Assembly (NCBI GenBank): GCA_021229015.1
Contig: CM037777.1
Coordinates: 53,728,857-53,792,856 of the forward strand
Length of the DNA stretch: 64,000 nucleotides
Direction: 5' to 3'
DNA from: Solen grandis
Taxonomy: Eukaryota; Mollusca; Bivalvia; Adapedonta; Solenidae
A program made the translations under genes and the position numbers. Below the pieces are notes generated by a model. It was not told where the DNA came from. It did not search any database and saw nothing but the letters and a program-made list of their open reading frames with translations. This document shows, in pieces, positions 14,101-22,135 of this stretch (within the stretch, counting starts at the first letter, position 1; every line of letters starts with the position of its first letter).

Positions 14101-17100
14101 AAGTTTGAACATAAAGTCAGCATGCCATACCTTATAACCATTGTCCTCCTTTGGGTTATGGGAGGCAGTAACCATCACCCCACAAGCACATTTGTAGTGT
14201 CTCGTGCAGTAAGCCTAAATAAAAAAAAATGCTATTGTAAATTAAATGATGTGGTATCAAAATTTTCTCTGCTTTCACAAAAGTATCTACATGAGTAAAT
14301 ATTGTGACAATGCGTCGTCACAGGTATAAATACAATCTCTGACAACTGCATCATGGAGTTGACTCTTTGGCTCAGTGGTCTGAGCATTGGACTTGCATGC
14401 CAGCAGACCAGGTTTGATCCTGGGCTGAGTCGAGTTTGTTACATTGGTTTCAGCGGTGGGATAATGTCAACTGCCAGACCTGAGGTGCCTTACCCATATG
14501 TTTCCCAGGCCAAGTCTTGGGCTGAGAGTTCTCTGAGGGGAAAGTAATGTGACAATGCGTTGTCACAGGAATGAAGTTTACGGTTCTTGTTTCAAATTTC
14601 ATCTTGATTCCTTTTATACTTTTTGAGTTACGGCCCGGATAAAAATTAAGTATGAAAATTTACAAAGGGCAATAACTCCAAAATTACGCGAAAACGAGTT
14701 ATGGTTCATGGTCACTGCACGTCCCCTCAATGAGATCTATCGACATATGAAGTTTCATATTGATATCTTTTATACTTTTTGAGTTACAGCCCTGACAAAA
14801 ATTAAGTATGAAAATTTACAAAGGGCAATAACTCCTAAATTATGCGACAGAGAGTTATGGTTCTTGGTCACTGCACGCCCCCTTAATGAGATCTATCCAC
14901 ATATAAAGTTTCATCTTGATATCTTTTATACTTTTTGAGTTACGGCCCGGACAAAAATTAAGTATGAAAATTTACAAAGGACAATAACTCCAAAATTACG
15001 CAACAGAGAGTTATGGTTCTTGGTCACTGCACGCCCCCTCAATGTGATCTATCCACATATGAAGTTTCATATTGATGCCTTTTATACTTTTTGTTGGGGA
15101 CAAAAATTAAGATGAAAATTTACAAAGGGCAATAACTCCAAATTTAACCCCCTTTATGCTCTTACAAGCAACATATGCCAGACGGCCGTTCTCACTGAAG
15201 TGACGTGGGATTTTTCCTTTGATCTTTGGCCCCTTTTACACCCCGTAATTTGCACCCCACAAGCAACAAATTAGCCCACAAGTGCCAATTGTACTCCCGA
15301 AACCCCATAAAACTAACTCTTACCCAATTTCTTAGTCTGGAACGTCACTTGAGGGAGGGCGTCCAGATCTTTGGCCCCTTTTGCACCCTGTAATTTGCAC
15401 CCCACAAGCAACAAATTAGCCCACAAGTGCCAATTGTACTCCCGAAACCCCATAAAACTAACCGTTACCCAATTTCCTTAGCCTGGAGTGTCACTTGAGG
15501 GAGGGCGTCCAGACAGCCGGACGGCCAGACGGCTGGACGGACGGCCAGACAGACAAGCTGAATCCAGTATACCCCCCTTACAACTTCGTTGTGCGGGGGG
15601 TATAATAAAATCTCTGACAACTGCATCATGGAGTCGACTCTTTAGCTCAGTGGTTAGAGCAGTGGACGTGCACGCCTGCGGACAAGGTTCGATCCTTGGC
15701 CAGGTCGAGTTTGTTACAATATCTTACCAATTTACTTCATGAACAATCAAGGACAAATTTATGACTTACTTAACAAATATTATTTACTGAACTTTAAATG
15801 GTATATAAAGCATTGGATTTTACTTGCCAAATTGACTGTATGGAAGCTAAGCTACAATACTGCAAAAGCAAACAAAAGAGACCCTTCTCTGACCTCTTGA
15901 AATATAAGAATTATGCATGTGCTTGAATAATTGCTCCTTGGACTTTGGCCATTTACTGTAAAGAGTTATGATACAGTAGGAACTAGTACTGACCACATAA
16001 GGGGTGGGGCACAGCTTGGAAAAGAGATAGACTGGTATTCCTTTCTGCAGGAATATGTTGGCTGTCAGTTGGGCAAACCTGCAACAGAAATACCAAGTTA
16101 CTGTCCTGTAAAATAAATATTGAATATCTGAGATGTCATTTTTTTTCCAGAATATTTCTTCTGGATATCTGTTTTAACCTTTTGAGGTGTTTAAGCAGTC
16201 CATCACCTTGAAAGGCCATGGCAGTAACAGAACAAACAACACAAAGCAGTTCACATCCTTTGAAGCTAAATTGGCTGTAAAAACAATGTTCTTTAGGCCT
16301 TATGTAATTGCTATTACCCCAAACTTTGCCCACCTTTTACTGTTATATCTGCCATCATAGCCAACACAAACACCCATGGATTTAGCCTCTGGAATACTGG
16401 ACAGGACATAGCCACACAATCCCTAGGAGAAAAAAGAACAAGATTCAACAATTAGATCTGATTACATCTATCTCAGTAAGATTTTGCCACATTCTAGAAT
16501 ATAAATCTTCAAATACGCAAACATTCACTCTCTCTATATATAAATCATGTCATATAAAGCATTTATTTCTGATGAAAGTAAACCTTATTTGACATGATAT
16601 TATTTCTTTTCTGGCTGATAACTATCTGCAGGAAGCTGAATTCATTCCTATGATAGTTTGGCCAATGCATATGGAGGAAAACTAATTGTCTGCATGTAAA
16701 AAAGATGTTATGTTAACAATAAACAAGAGCTGTCCATAAGACAGCGCGCTTGACTTTTCTCAGTTGCTAAGACACAGTTTTATGGATTTTAATAGTATGG
16801 TACATATCAATGATGATATGTTCTAGTTATAGTAGAAATTATTCTATCACCTCCAATAAACAAATATGACATTTTTAATTGGTGAAATTAGCATGCAGAA
16901 TCAATTTGAGAATGTGGTGTGCTGATCCGCCAACTCCAGTGCTAAAATCTGAAATTGTAATTGGTGAAATTAGCATGGAGAATCAATTTGAGAATGTGGT
17001 CTGCTGATTCACCAACTGCAAAACAAAACATACTAACGCCATTAAAGAAAGGGCCAATCTTTGATGTTATTAGAGGTTGTTGCCCAACCTATTTGCTATT

Positions 17101-20100
17101 TGTAAATACAGCCAAAAAATATCTAAGCATAAAAGGGTAAAATTGAAAATACACTGCATATAGGATTATGGGCCCTGCCAGTAAAGTTGAGGTAGTGTGG
17201 GTAAACAATAAATAAGTATTCCAAGTTATAGTGGAATACCTGTGATAGTATTGAAAATATACAACTTTGTCAAAAAATTAACCATGATTTCGGCTGTTTT
17301 CTAAGTATGAAAGGGGCATAATTCAAGAAGTAGTACAGCCAGGGTTATGGGCCTTGCTAGTAAGGCAGAGGTAGTGATGGTGAATAAGTACTTGAAGTTT
17401 CAGTCAAATACATGTGATAGTACAACTATGTAAAAAAATTACCATGATTTTGGCTGTTTTCTAAGTATGAAAGGGGCATAACTCCAAAAATAGGGTAGCC
17501 AGGGTTGTGGGCCTTAGAAGTAAGGTAGAAGTGATGATGGTGAATAAGTATTTTAAGTTTGGGTGGAATACCTTTGATAGTATTTAAGTTATTGATGTTT
17601 GAAAAAAACTTTAACCTTGTGTTGCAACGCTGACGCTGACGCCGACGCCCGAGTGACAGTATAAGCTCTCATTTTCTTCAAAAAGTCAAGCTAAAAATAC
17701 CACCTGGTAATTACATATTCCCTATATTTTCTTAACATGGGACACTTTAAACACATGTATGTAATTGTTGGAGAAAATTCTTCTTCAGTAAAGGTATCTG
17801 AAATTATTTCATATCTAAAGTTTGGGCCAATTGGACAACTTACCTGTGCATCATATTTTTGTCCTATGCAAACTGGAAAGGTCCAGCCATACTTGGTTAT
17901 TACTTCTCCCAAAACTGAACAAGAGACTGGACTTACCTGAGTTGCCTGTATGACAGTCAGATCATTCATCATTGTGTAGCCAGCACCCATCCTGGCACGC
18001 AGACCTGCATTATACAGTGACCAGTTTTATCAGATTTTTTTTTTTAGACCTTTTATAAAGAACATTGTCAAATTTATATCATAAAAATGAGATGACTAGT
18101 ATAGCCCTTTATCACTCACCCATATACCACTGCTCCTAAATACAAATGAAGCATTATAGACCATAACTCTTTTTTGCTCCATTATCAGCATAGTCGAAAT
18201 TACCCTAGGTAATATGAAGGACAAAACTTCTATTTTCAAAAAGAAAATTGGAAAATCATACGAAAAAGAAACATCAGTGCATTGCACAGTATTACTGAAG
18301 ATTAACAAAACCATTCCTCACTAGAATACAAATGATTAACAGAAACATTCCTGAAAAGAACATAGCTTTGGCATCAAACTACATGCAGGTACCTGCAGTT
18401 CCAAACTCCATCCTCTTGAAGAGCCTTTTCTCCAAATCTCCAAATTTTTTCTCACTAACCAACTGCTTGATCTCATTGTTATCTTTTTCATTCTGAAAAA
18501 AAACAGAGAGCATGTAAGCTATTTGGAAAATATCCTCATTTTCAACTAAATTGATTTTGAACACTTCATAATTATACAAATACATGGCAACTCCATTATA
18601 ATGCTAACGTGGGGGTCTCTATCCTTATCTTCATAAAATTCAACTCAAGTAAACAAAACATATACAAAATAAAGACTTTCACAAATGTTAGACTGTGTGA
18701 TATGGCTAAAGCATTGTAATAGAGCATTGTTAAAATGGATCTACAGTGTGTGTGACTTATTTCTTTTAGGATGTGTATGTACATTATTACAAAAAGCTTT
18801 GTTTTATTATAAATAATAGCTGTGCTCATGTTAAAAACCATCATGATTTTTTTCAAACAGAAAACAGGTTTTAACGTAAATCTCACACTGATAAGGGTAA
18901 CATTCAGACCATTACAAACAAATAAATCCACCATGAACCTACATTGACAGCATAAACACATATGGCTTAAGATTAAATCCCAGCATTTAGGTATACACAC
19001 ATAATGGTAAAAAGTCTTATTACCTTTTTGATAAGGTTCAAATCAAAATGTCTTTAATAGCAACCAAGCAGTAGCTGTTTAACTTTAACCAGGTTGATAA
19101 ATTTGAATTTAACATTAAAGATAAACTTGGATTAAGTTGCTGATAAATTTGGCTGGATTTCTAAGTTTTATCCTTTACATCATCAATATTCATGTAAAAA
19201 CGTATGATATGATAAATATTAAGTAACTGAACTTTAATTGGAATATGAAACTGTTGATTTTTCTTTGCTGTGAAGAACTTGAGCTACACTATTGTATGAG
19301 CAAACAGAGGAGACCCTGATCAGATAGCTCCTACAGGAGCTGTCTAATGTGGGTCTGCTCTATTTGCCACTGTGTCAGTTTGAGTCTATATGGAGTAAAG
19401 GGTTAAGTTTGTTGACTAGGGATCTAAAGGTTTTAAGTCTGATCACAAGTGGAGATGAGAATTGTTCAAAGAATACAATGGCAAAAAGTACTGGTCCAAC
19501 AAGAAACATAGAAGGGGATTAGTGAAACTTTGGTTTCCCAAATTGATATTTCATGTATATAAATCAGTTTGAATAAAATTAAAAACATTCAGATTCACAT
19601 TAAGATATATGTTCTGAAATTACTCTCACCAAATTAAATGATTGTGACATTAGTTTTATTGTTAATAGTTTAATTTAGGGTCCATTTACAAGTAGCTGTT
19701 CAATTGTTGAAAATATCATCTGTATAATTACTGAGCAATGATTTAAATGGTTTAAATACCACCCACAGGTCTTGACACAGAAGTTTGGAATTTGGTTTTA
19801 GTCAGTTTTTTTTTGGTTTTTTTGTGTTTTTTTTCCCCAGGGTATTTCGTTATCCAAATTTGAGAAAATGATGCTTTTCCTCCCCAAAATGAATCATGGT
19901 ATTAAGGCTCCCTTCCCATCATCAGAAAAACAGGCCTGATAGTCTTTTAGTATGCTGTGATTTTGAGAATTGTGCCAATTGATCATGTTTAATGAGTTAA
20001 TTTTGAAAAAAAAAAATCCATTATAGAAATCATTCACTATCCTGTTCTCCTGAATAAAACAGGATTGATTGGGTTTTCTATCAACAATATCAATGTCAGT

Positions 20101-21202
20101 GACATCCTTCTTATAAAATCATTTAATAAATTATAGACAGATGCTATATATACAGAACTTAGTGGGTCTTAATCTTGTCTGTATGCCTACTGCATATTTT
20201 TTCTTTTTTCTTAATTCTGCAAAAAGTCTTTAAAAAAAAAATAATAATGAAATGTATATGGGATATGATATGTCCACCATCTTTGATGATTCACACAAAA
20301 TTCTCCTAGTAAATTTAACTTTTGAAAAGTTCTTTATGTCACTAGAATGTATATTACATTATGATTTAAAATCCCTGAACACACCTGTTGATCACCCACT
20401 CTCATCCTTTTCCTGTGAGTAGAGTGAATGTTACCAACACTTCCCACTCATGAGGCTATTTATTTGTGGGGACTTGGGTTCCTAACCCTTTTAAAATCGT
20501 TCAAAAGTTTGGCGATATCCCCAGTATAAAAATTAACATGTTGCACTGAGGCAGCTCATTGATGGGACTATAACAGTGGTAGACTTACATTGTCAGGAGG
20601 TAGTTCCAACTATCAATATTGATGATCCATTTTCAGTAAAATATGCATCTGTGTCATTGTTCCATGACTGACAGGATTAATTAATGATTATATAACTCCG
20701 CAGTAATGTGGTGTGGGTATAAAAAATCAAAACAATTTAATTATATAATGCTTACAAGAATATATATAATTATAATTATATAAAAACACACACAAGCAAT
20801 TATCTACTGAGGTACAGATGATAACATTCAGTCGCTTTGTGATATTTTTCTTTCTGTGGCAAAGAATGACCCAACTTAAACAAAATATATATATATCTAT
20901 ATCATAAAGTGGCGGATTATTCATAGGATTAACACAACATCAATTCCATGAAATGATAATTGATTTCTATAAATTAAAAAAAAAAACCTGATACTTTGTG
21001 AAAGACTTCGAAGAAATAGATTTGTGAGTTAGACGTTTTGCGCATAATTTCCAATTTGAGGTTGTTCGGACTGGTGACGATCTGTTTAGACTGGGACGGA
21101 TCTGACAAGTGTCAAGTGCTGTTACTGTGTAAAGGAACCCACCTTGCTCCATGACAGCCACTCAGCTATTTTGCTTTCAAGCTCTGCACTTGCTGTCGCC
21201 AT
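2057..21202 (-). CDS. PGM2: PGM2 gene: phosphoglucomutase 2 / phosphopentomutase, complete, 18 exons
   Basis: This is an alpha-D-phosphohexomutase family enzyme of the cytosol. Vertebrate PGM2 interconverts ribose-1-phosphate and ribose-5-phosphate and, less well, glucose-1- and glucose-6-phosphate; PGM2L1 makes glucose-1,6-bisphosphate. Eighteen exons join in phase with GT-AG introns and total 1,800 nt (599 aa plus stop; human PGM2 is about 610 aa). Visible motifs are EFGTAG (49-54), the phosphoserine loop TASHNP (150-155, Ser152), the metal loop DPDADR (309-314), the sugar loop GNEIG (330-334), FEEAIG (408-413) and the phosphate loop RTSGTEPK (543-550). All catalytic loops are intact. The start codon at 21200-21202 has A at -3 and G at +4. 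Whether the invertebrate protein behaves as PGM2 or PGM2L1 cannot be read from sequence alone. Confidence 0.96.
3549..3682 (-). CDS. PGM2: PGM2 exon 17, phosphate-binding loop (residues 520-563)
   Basis: It encodes [14 protein letters not shown] and [12 protein letters not shown], the domain 4 phosphate loop that discriminates PGM2. Acceptor TTTAG, donor GTACGT. Confidence 0.96.
3742..4505. mobile_element. 764-bp pogo/Tigger-like MITE in PGM2 intron 16
   Basis: The left TIR CAGTAGAACCTCG and the right CGAGGTTCTACTG are exact reverse complements. A TA dinucleotide flanks each side (3740-3741 and 4506-4507), as expected for the Tc1/mariner/pogo superfamily. Inside there are degenerate TTCGG-type inverted segments and no transposase ORF. 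Confidence 0.75.
4772..4858 (-). CDS. PGM2: PGM2 exon 16 (residues 491-519)
   Basis: It encodes [20 protein letters not shown] and SQPDQKP. The IRDLTTGYD segment is a strong PGM2 marker. Acceptor TTTCAG, donor GTAAGG, 29 codons, phase 0. Confidence 0.95.
4952..5132 (+). mobile_element. AACCCTTTAC-family short interspersed element, copy 1
   Basis: It begins TTTAACCCTTTACCTCATGA and ends in the inverted ATGAGGTAAAAGCTTAAA. The interior shares TTTAAATGGTATATG, CTACAATGCTGTAAGAGCAA and GGTCTGCTCTGT with copies near 9415, 12888, 15720 and 19167. It is non-coding and lies in PGM2 intron 15. Confidence 0.6.
5472..5574 (-). CDS. PGM2: PGM2 exon 15 (residues 456-490)
   Basis: It encodes [16 protein letters not shown], matching the family EYGYH...YFICHD segment. 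Acceptor TTTCAG, donor GTGGGA. Confidence 0.94.
6001..6069. repeat. Imperfect 69-bp hairpin
   Basis: GTGAACATAAAAA at the left pairs with TTTTTATGTTCAC at the right. The tip AGTGGCTTCGCCACT forms a stem with a TTC loop. It probably terminates or centres a small foldback repeat in PGM2 intron 14. Confidence 0.7.
6369..6566. mobile_element. TIR MITE (CTCCATTATAACGC type)
   Basis: The left end GTGCAGCTCCATTATAACGC mirrors the right-hand GTTATAATGGA motifs, which occur twice. The left terminal motif is also duplicated just upstream at about 6327. A related copy lies at 18581-18755. No ORF. Confidence 0.55.
6751..6974 (-). CDS. PGM2: PGM2 exon 14, sugar-binding FEEAIG segment (residues 382-455)
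   Basis: It begins [11 protein letters not shown] and contains [16 protein letters not shown] and [15 protein letters not shown] is the second conserved sugar-binding loop. Acceptor TAACAG, donor GTAGGT. It is the longest exon of the gene. Confidence 0.96.
8184..8266 (-). CDS. PGM2: PGM2 exon 13 (residues 354-381)
   Basis: It encodes [12 protein letters not shown] and SLKEGF, as in other PGM2 proteins. Acceptor TTCACAG, donor GTAAGT. Confidence 0.94.
8422..8863. mobile_element. TIR element with internal 152-bp tandem duplication
   Basis: AGTCCCCTACCGG (8422-8434) is the exact reverse complement of CCGGTAGGGGACT (8851-8863). A 152-bp segment starting at 8464 is repeated from 8616 with few changes. 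The right end also folds on itself, because AGTCCCC at 8831 pairs with GGGGACT at the terminus. It lies in PGM2 intron 12. Confidence 0.75.
8905..9090 (+). mobile_element. SINE copy (degenerate)
   Basis: It shares the body AGAGGGATCAGTAAAAGG and the tail AAAACTTATTTCCAAATTGA with the SINE copies at 50799-50999 and 55488-55604. The pol III boxes are eroded (GTTCAACTCC). Confidence 0.5.
9289..9383 (-). CDS. PGM2: PGM2 exon 12, sugar loop (residues 322-353)
   Basis: It encodes [17 protein letters not shown], which holds the family GNE(L/I)G substrate loop. Acceptor TTGTAG, donor GTGAGT, ending with one base of a split Ala codon. Confidence 0.95.
9415..9590 (-). mobile_element. AACCCTTTAC-family element, inverted copy
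   Basis: Read on the minus strand it contains AACAGAGGAGACCCTGATCA and TCAGACAGCTTAAAG, the diagnostic core of the family seen at 19167-19406. The boundaries are approximate. Confidence 0.45.
10468..10562 (-). CDS. PGM2: PGM2 exon 11, metal-binding loop (residues 291-321)
   Basis: It carries [17 protein letters not shown]. The three Asp residues of DPDADR bind the catalytic Mg2+. Acceptor TTACAG, donor GTATGT. Confidence 0.96.
10912..10977 (-). CDS. PGM2: PGM2 exon 10 (residues 269-290)
   Basis: It encodes [18 protein letters not shown], nearly invariant in PGM2 proteins. Acceptor TTTCAG, donor GTAAGT, 22 codons, phase 0. Confidence 0.96.
11472..11595 (-). CDS. PGM2: PGM2 exon 9 (residues 227-268)
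   Basis: It encodes [15 protein letters not shown], the family VKFVHTSVHGVG segment, and ends PVPEQ. Acceptor TTACAG, donor GTGTGT. Confidence 0.95.
12241..12410 (-). CDS. PGM2: PGM2 exon 8 (residues 171-226)
   Basis: It begins [11 protein letters not shown] and contains ENLEPW, both conserved in PGM2. Acceptor CTCCAG, donor GTATCA, split codon at the end. Confidence 0.94.
12888..13115 (+). mobile_element. AACCCTTTAC-family element, copy 2
   Basis: It contains CTCTTTACCTCAGAATATTC, AACTTAAATGGTATATGACC, TGAGCAAACTGAGGAAACCC and GGTCTGCTCCGTTTGTC. It sits in PGM2 intron 7, directly beside the microexon. Confidence 0.55.
13165..13188 (-). CDS. PGM2: PGM2 exon 7, 24-nt microexon (residues 163-170)
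   Basis: Eight codons, VYWSNGSQ, lie between acceptor CCCTACAG and donor GTAAGT. The peptide matches the conserved KVYW..GAQ segment that follows NGYK. It is phase 0 on both sides, so skipping it would keep the frame. Confidence 0.93.
13490..13512. repeat. (ACCT)n microsatellite
   Basis: Five to six uninterrupted CTAC/ACCT units lie within PGM2 intron 6, and GTTGGTAGG motifs follow that could pair back with them. Confidence 0.8.
14131..14214 (-). CDS. PGM2: PGM2 exon 6, catalytic phosphoserine loop (residues 135-162)
   Basis: It carries [17 protein letters not shown]. Ser152 in TASHNP is the residue phosphorylated during catalysis in this family. Acceptor TTTAG, donor GTATGG, phase 0 on both sides. 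Confidence 0.96.
14336..14570 (+). mobile_element. tRNA-headed SINE copy
   Basis: A-box-like TGGCTCAGTGGTCTGAGC and B-box-like GGTTTGATCC lie in a tRNA-like 75-nt head (about 14352-14430). A 20-nt palindromic motif, TGTGACAATGCGTYGTCACA, occurs at both 14303 and 14549. A closely similar head occurs at 15613-15716. The mismatched acceptor stem argues against a working tRNA gene. Confidence 0.6.
14600..15150 (+). repeat. About 155-bp tandem repeat, 3.5 copies
   Basis: GAGTTACGGCCCGGA..AAAATTAAG recurs at about 14627, 14780 and 14937, with a degenerate fourth copy near 15095. Each unit also carries GGGCAATAACTCC and GTTCTTGGTCACTGCACG. It is non-coding and lies in PGM2 intron 5. Confidence 0.8.
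15221..15510 (+). repeat. 145-bp tandem duplication
   Basis: The segment beginning GATCTTTGGCCCC at 15221 is repeated from 15366 with very few changes. It is followed by GACGGCCAGACGG-type short repeats and a GGGGGGTATAAT end, a common end of dispersed repeats. Confidence 0.75.
15613..15716 (+). mobile_element. tRNA-headed SINE copy
   Basis: A-box TTAGCTCAGTGGTTAGAGC and a good B-box GGTTCGATCCT are present. The same 20 bases (CTCTGACAACTGCATCATGG) precede it as at 14336, so both heads belong to one dispersed unit. The acceptor arms do not pair fully, so it is not annotated as a tRNA gene. Confidence 0.6.
15720..15905 (+). mobile_element. AACCCTTTAC-family element, copy 3
   Basis: It contains TTTACTTCATGAACAATCAA, GAACTTTAAATGGTATATAA and CTACAATACTGCAAAAGCAA, parallel to the copies at 4952 and 19167. 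The right boundary is uncertain. Confidence 0.45.
15994..16078 (-). CDS. PGM2: PGM2 exon 5 (residues 106-134)
   Basis: It encodes [10 protein letters not shown] and [10 protein letters not shown], then PTPYV. The acceptor is TTGCAG. The donor GTCAGT is weaker than the others, but the phase fits exon 6 exactly. Confidence 0.93.
16334..16422 (-). CDS. PGM2: PGM2 exon 4 (residues 77-105)
   Basis: It encodes GLCGYVLSS and the conserved GYDGRYNSK strand (GYDARHNSKR in the family). Acceptor CCTAG, donor GTGGGC, split Arg codon at the end. Confidence 0.94.
16722..17697 (+). mobile_element. Dispersed non-autonomous element with internal triplication
   Basis: It starts ACAAGAGCTGTCC and ends GTCAAGCTAAAAA after a GACGCTGACGCCGACG run. 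A unit of about 165 bp (GGCTGTTTTCTAAGTATGAA, AAAGGGGCATAA) occurs at about 17290 and 17452, with an older copy near 17105. No ORF. It lies in PGM2 intron 3. Confidence 0.6.
17937..18004 (-). CDS. PGM2: PGM2 exon 3 (residues 54-76)
   Basis: It encodes [10 protein letters not shown] and [11 protein letters not shown], matching the family segment after EFGTAG. Acceptor TGCAG, donor GTAAGT. Confidence 0.95.
18393..18492 (-). CDS. PGM2: PGM2 exon 2 (residues 21-53)
   Basis: The acceptor is TTTTCAG and the donor GTACCT. It contains RMEFGTA, the start of the conserved EFGTAGLR segment at the domain 1 substrate end. The last base (G) opens a split Gly codon. Confidence 0.94.
18581..18755. mobile_element. 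TIR MITE (CTCCATTATAA type), second copy
   Basis: The left end has GGCAACTCCATTATAATGC; the right end has GCATTGTTAAAATGGATC followed by TACAGTG. It is related to 6369-6566 and lies in PGM2 intron 1. Confidence 0.5.
19167..19406 (+). mobile_element. AACCCTTTAC-family element, copy 4 (best right end)
   Basis: It runs from TATCCTTTACATCATCAATA to GGAGTAAAGGGTTAAG, which gives inverted CCTTTAC/GTAAAGG ends. The interior has CAAACAGAGGAGACCCTGAT and a GCTCCTACAGGAGC palindrome. It lies in PGM2 intron 1. Confidence 0.6.
19407..19570 (+). mobile_element. Degenerate SINE body
   Basis: GTACTGGTCCAACAAGAAAC and GGGGATTAGTGAAAC, then TTTCCCAAATTGATAT, match the 3' body of the SINE at 50799-50999. The tRNA-like head is eroded. 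Confidence 0.4.
21143..21202 (-). CDS. PGM2: PGM2 exon 1 (residues 1-20)
   Basis: The exon begins [10 protein letters not shown] and ends WLSWSK, with donor GTGGGT in phase 0. It is separated from exon 2 by an intron of about 2.65 kb. The 5' UTR lies upstream (above 21202) and its limit is not visible. Confidence 0.93.
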
Positions 21203-21933
21203 GTTGATCTTGCATACAAACGCACACTGCAATCTATTAAAGGCAGACCTTTGACTTAATTAAAACAACAATATTTTGATATATGTCAAGGTTGTCACTG
21301 TGGCAGGACACGTTAAAATACGGGACTTTAATATCGGTTCCTTTGATCCTCGTCCAATCAACACTGGTCATGGACGTGTTGAGGGTTAAATGGGACACTG
21401 TTAAGTATATTTTTTATTTTAATTCTCTTTTAACATTCTGGATACTATAATTTCAGCGCCGCAACGTTTGTCTGTCTGCCTAACTCTAAACATATTCAAC
21501 AGGCACCTGTTTATCCGCAAAATAAGTTGTCCTTGTGCAACATAGGTCCAAGAATTTGCGGTTGTCAATGGTGGATTTTGCGGGAAATGCGTCTTTTAAA
21601 TCTGTTTAAATGATGATACAGCAATTGTTTATAAGAAAGTATTTCCCCGTAAGGTAAATGTGTTCATTAATTTGATTGAGATAAGAAGGAATCACCATGT
21701 CAAGTGCTTATTTTTCAGCTGTCACTTTTGTTTCACCCAAGAACATACTCTGTGGTATCCGGTTCTCGATAGTACTTATCATTGAGTATCCTGTTCTCGC
21801 CAAAAAGTTACTGCAAGAAATATGGACAAAACAATCCTTTACTTTTATATTAAGTATATTATCAAATGCATCAATATCTTACCTTCAAATATAATAGATT
21901 GACAAAGGTAACTGAAAACAAATTTAAAAAATA

Positions 21934-22135
21934 ACTCAATCAACAGTCAAAAATATAATTTCCAAATGGCGCCTTGAGTTCTTGACAGTGAACTCAAAAT
22001 GAGTCTGTCACGAGTATGATGCACATATAGTCAAAATCTATAAACCACAGTTGCATTGAAATTCTGTTTTCTTCCTAACAGCACAGATTGGTGGGAAAAT
22101 TTAAGATGATCCTATTGAGAACAAGAAACTCAATC
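21934..22135 (+). repeat. Diverged direct repeat, copy A
   Basis: AAATGGCGCCTTGAGTTCTT and GTGAACTCAAAATGAG, then CTTCCTAACAGCACAGATTG and GAGAACAAGAAACTC, correspond in order to copy B at 24422-24612. The core TTGAGTTC..GTGAACTCAA is itself a hairpin. Confidence 0.7.

Noticed and set aside
15629..15705. Possible tRNA gene with A and B boxes
   Set aside because: The acceptor stem does not pair fully and the same head with its upstream flank recurs at 14336, so it is a SINE head.
18596..19000. A 134-codon minus-strand ORF in PGM2 intron 1
   Set aside because: It overlaps a MITE and AT-rich intron sequence and has no family resemblance.
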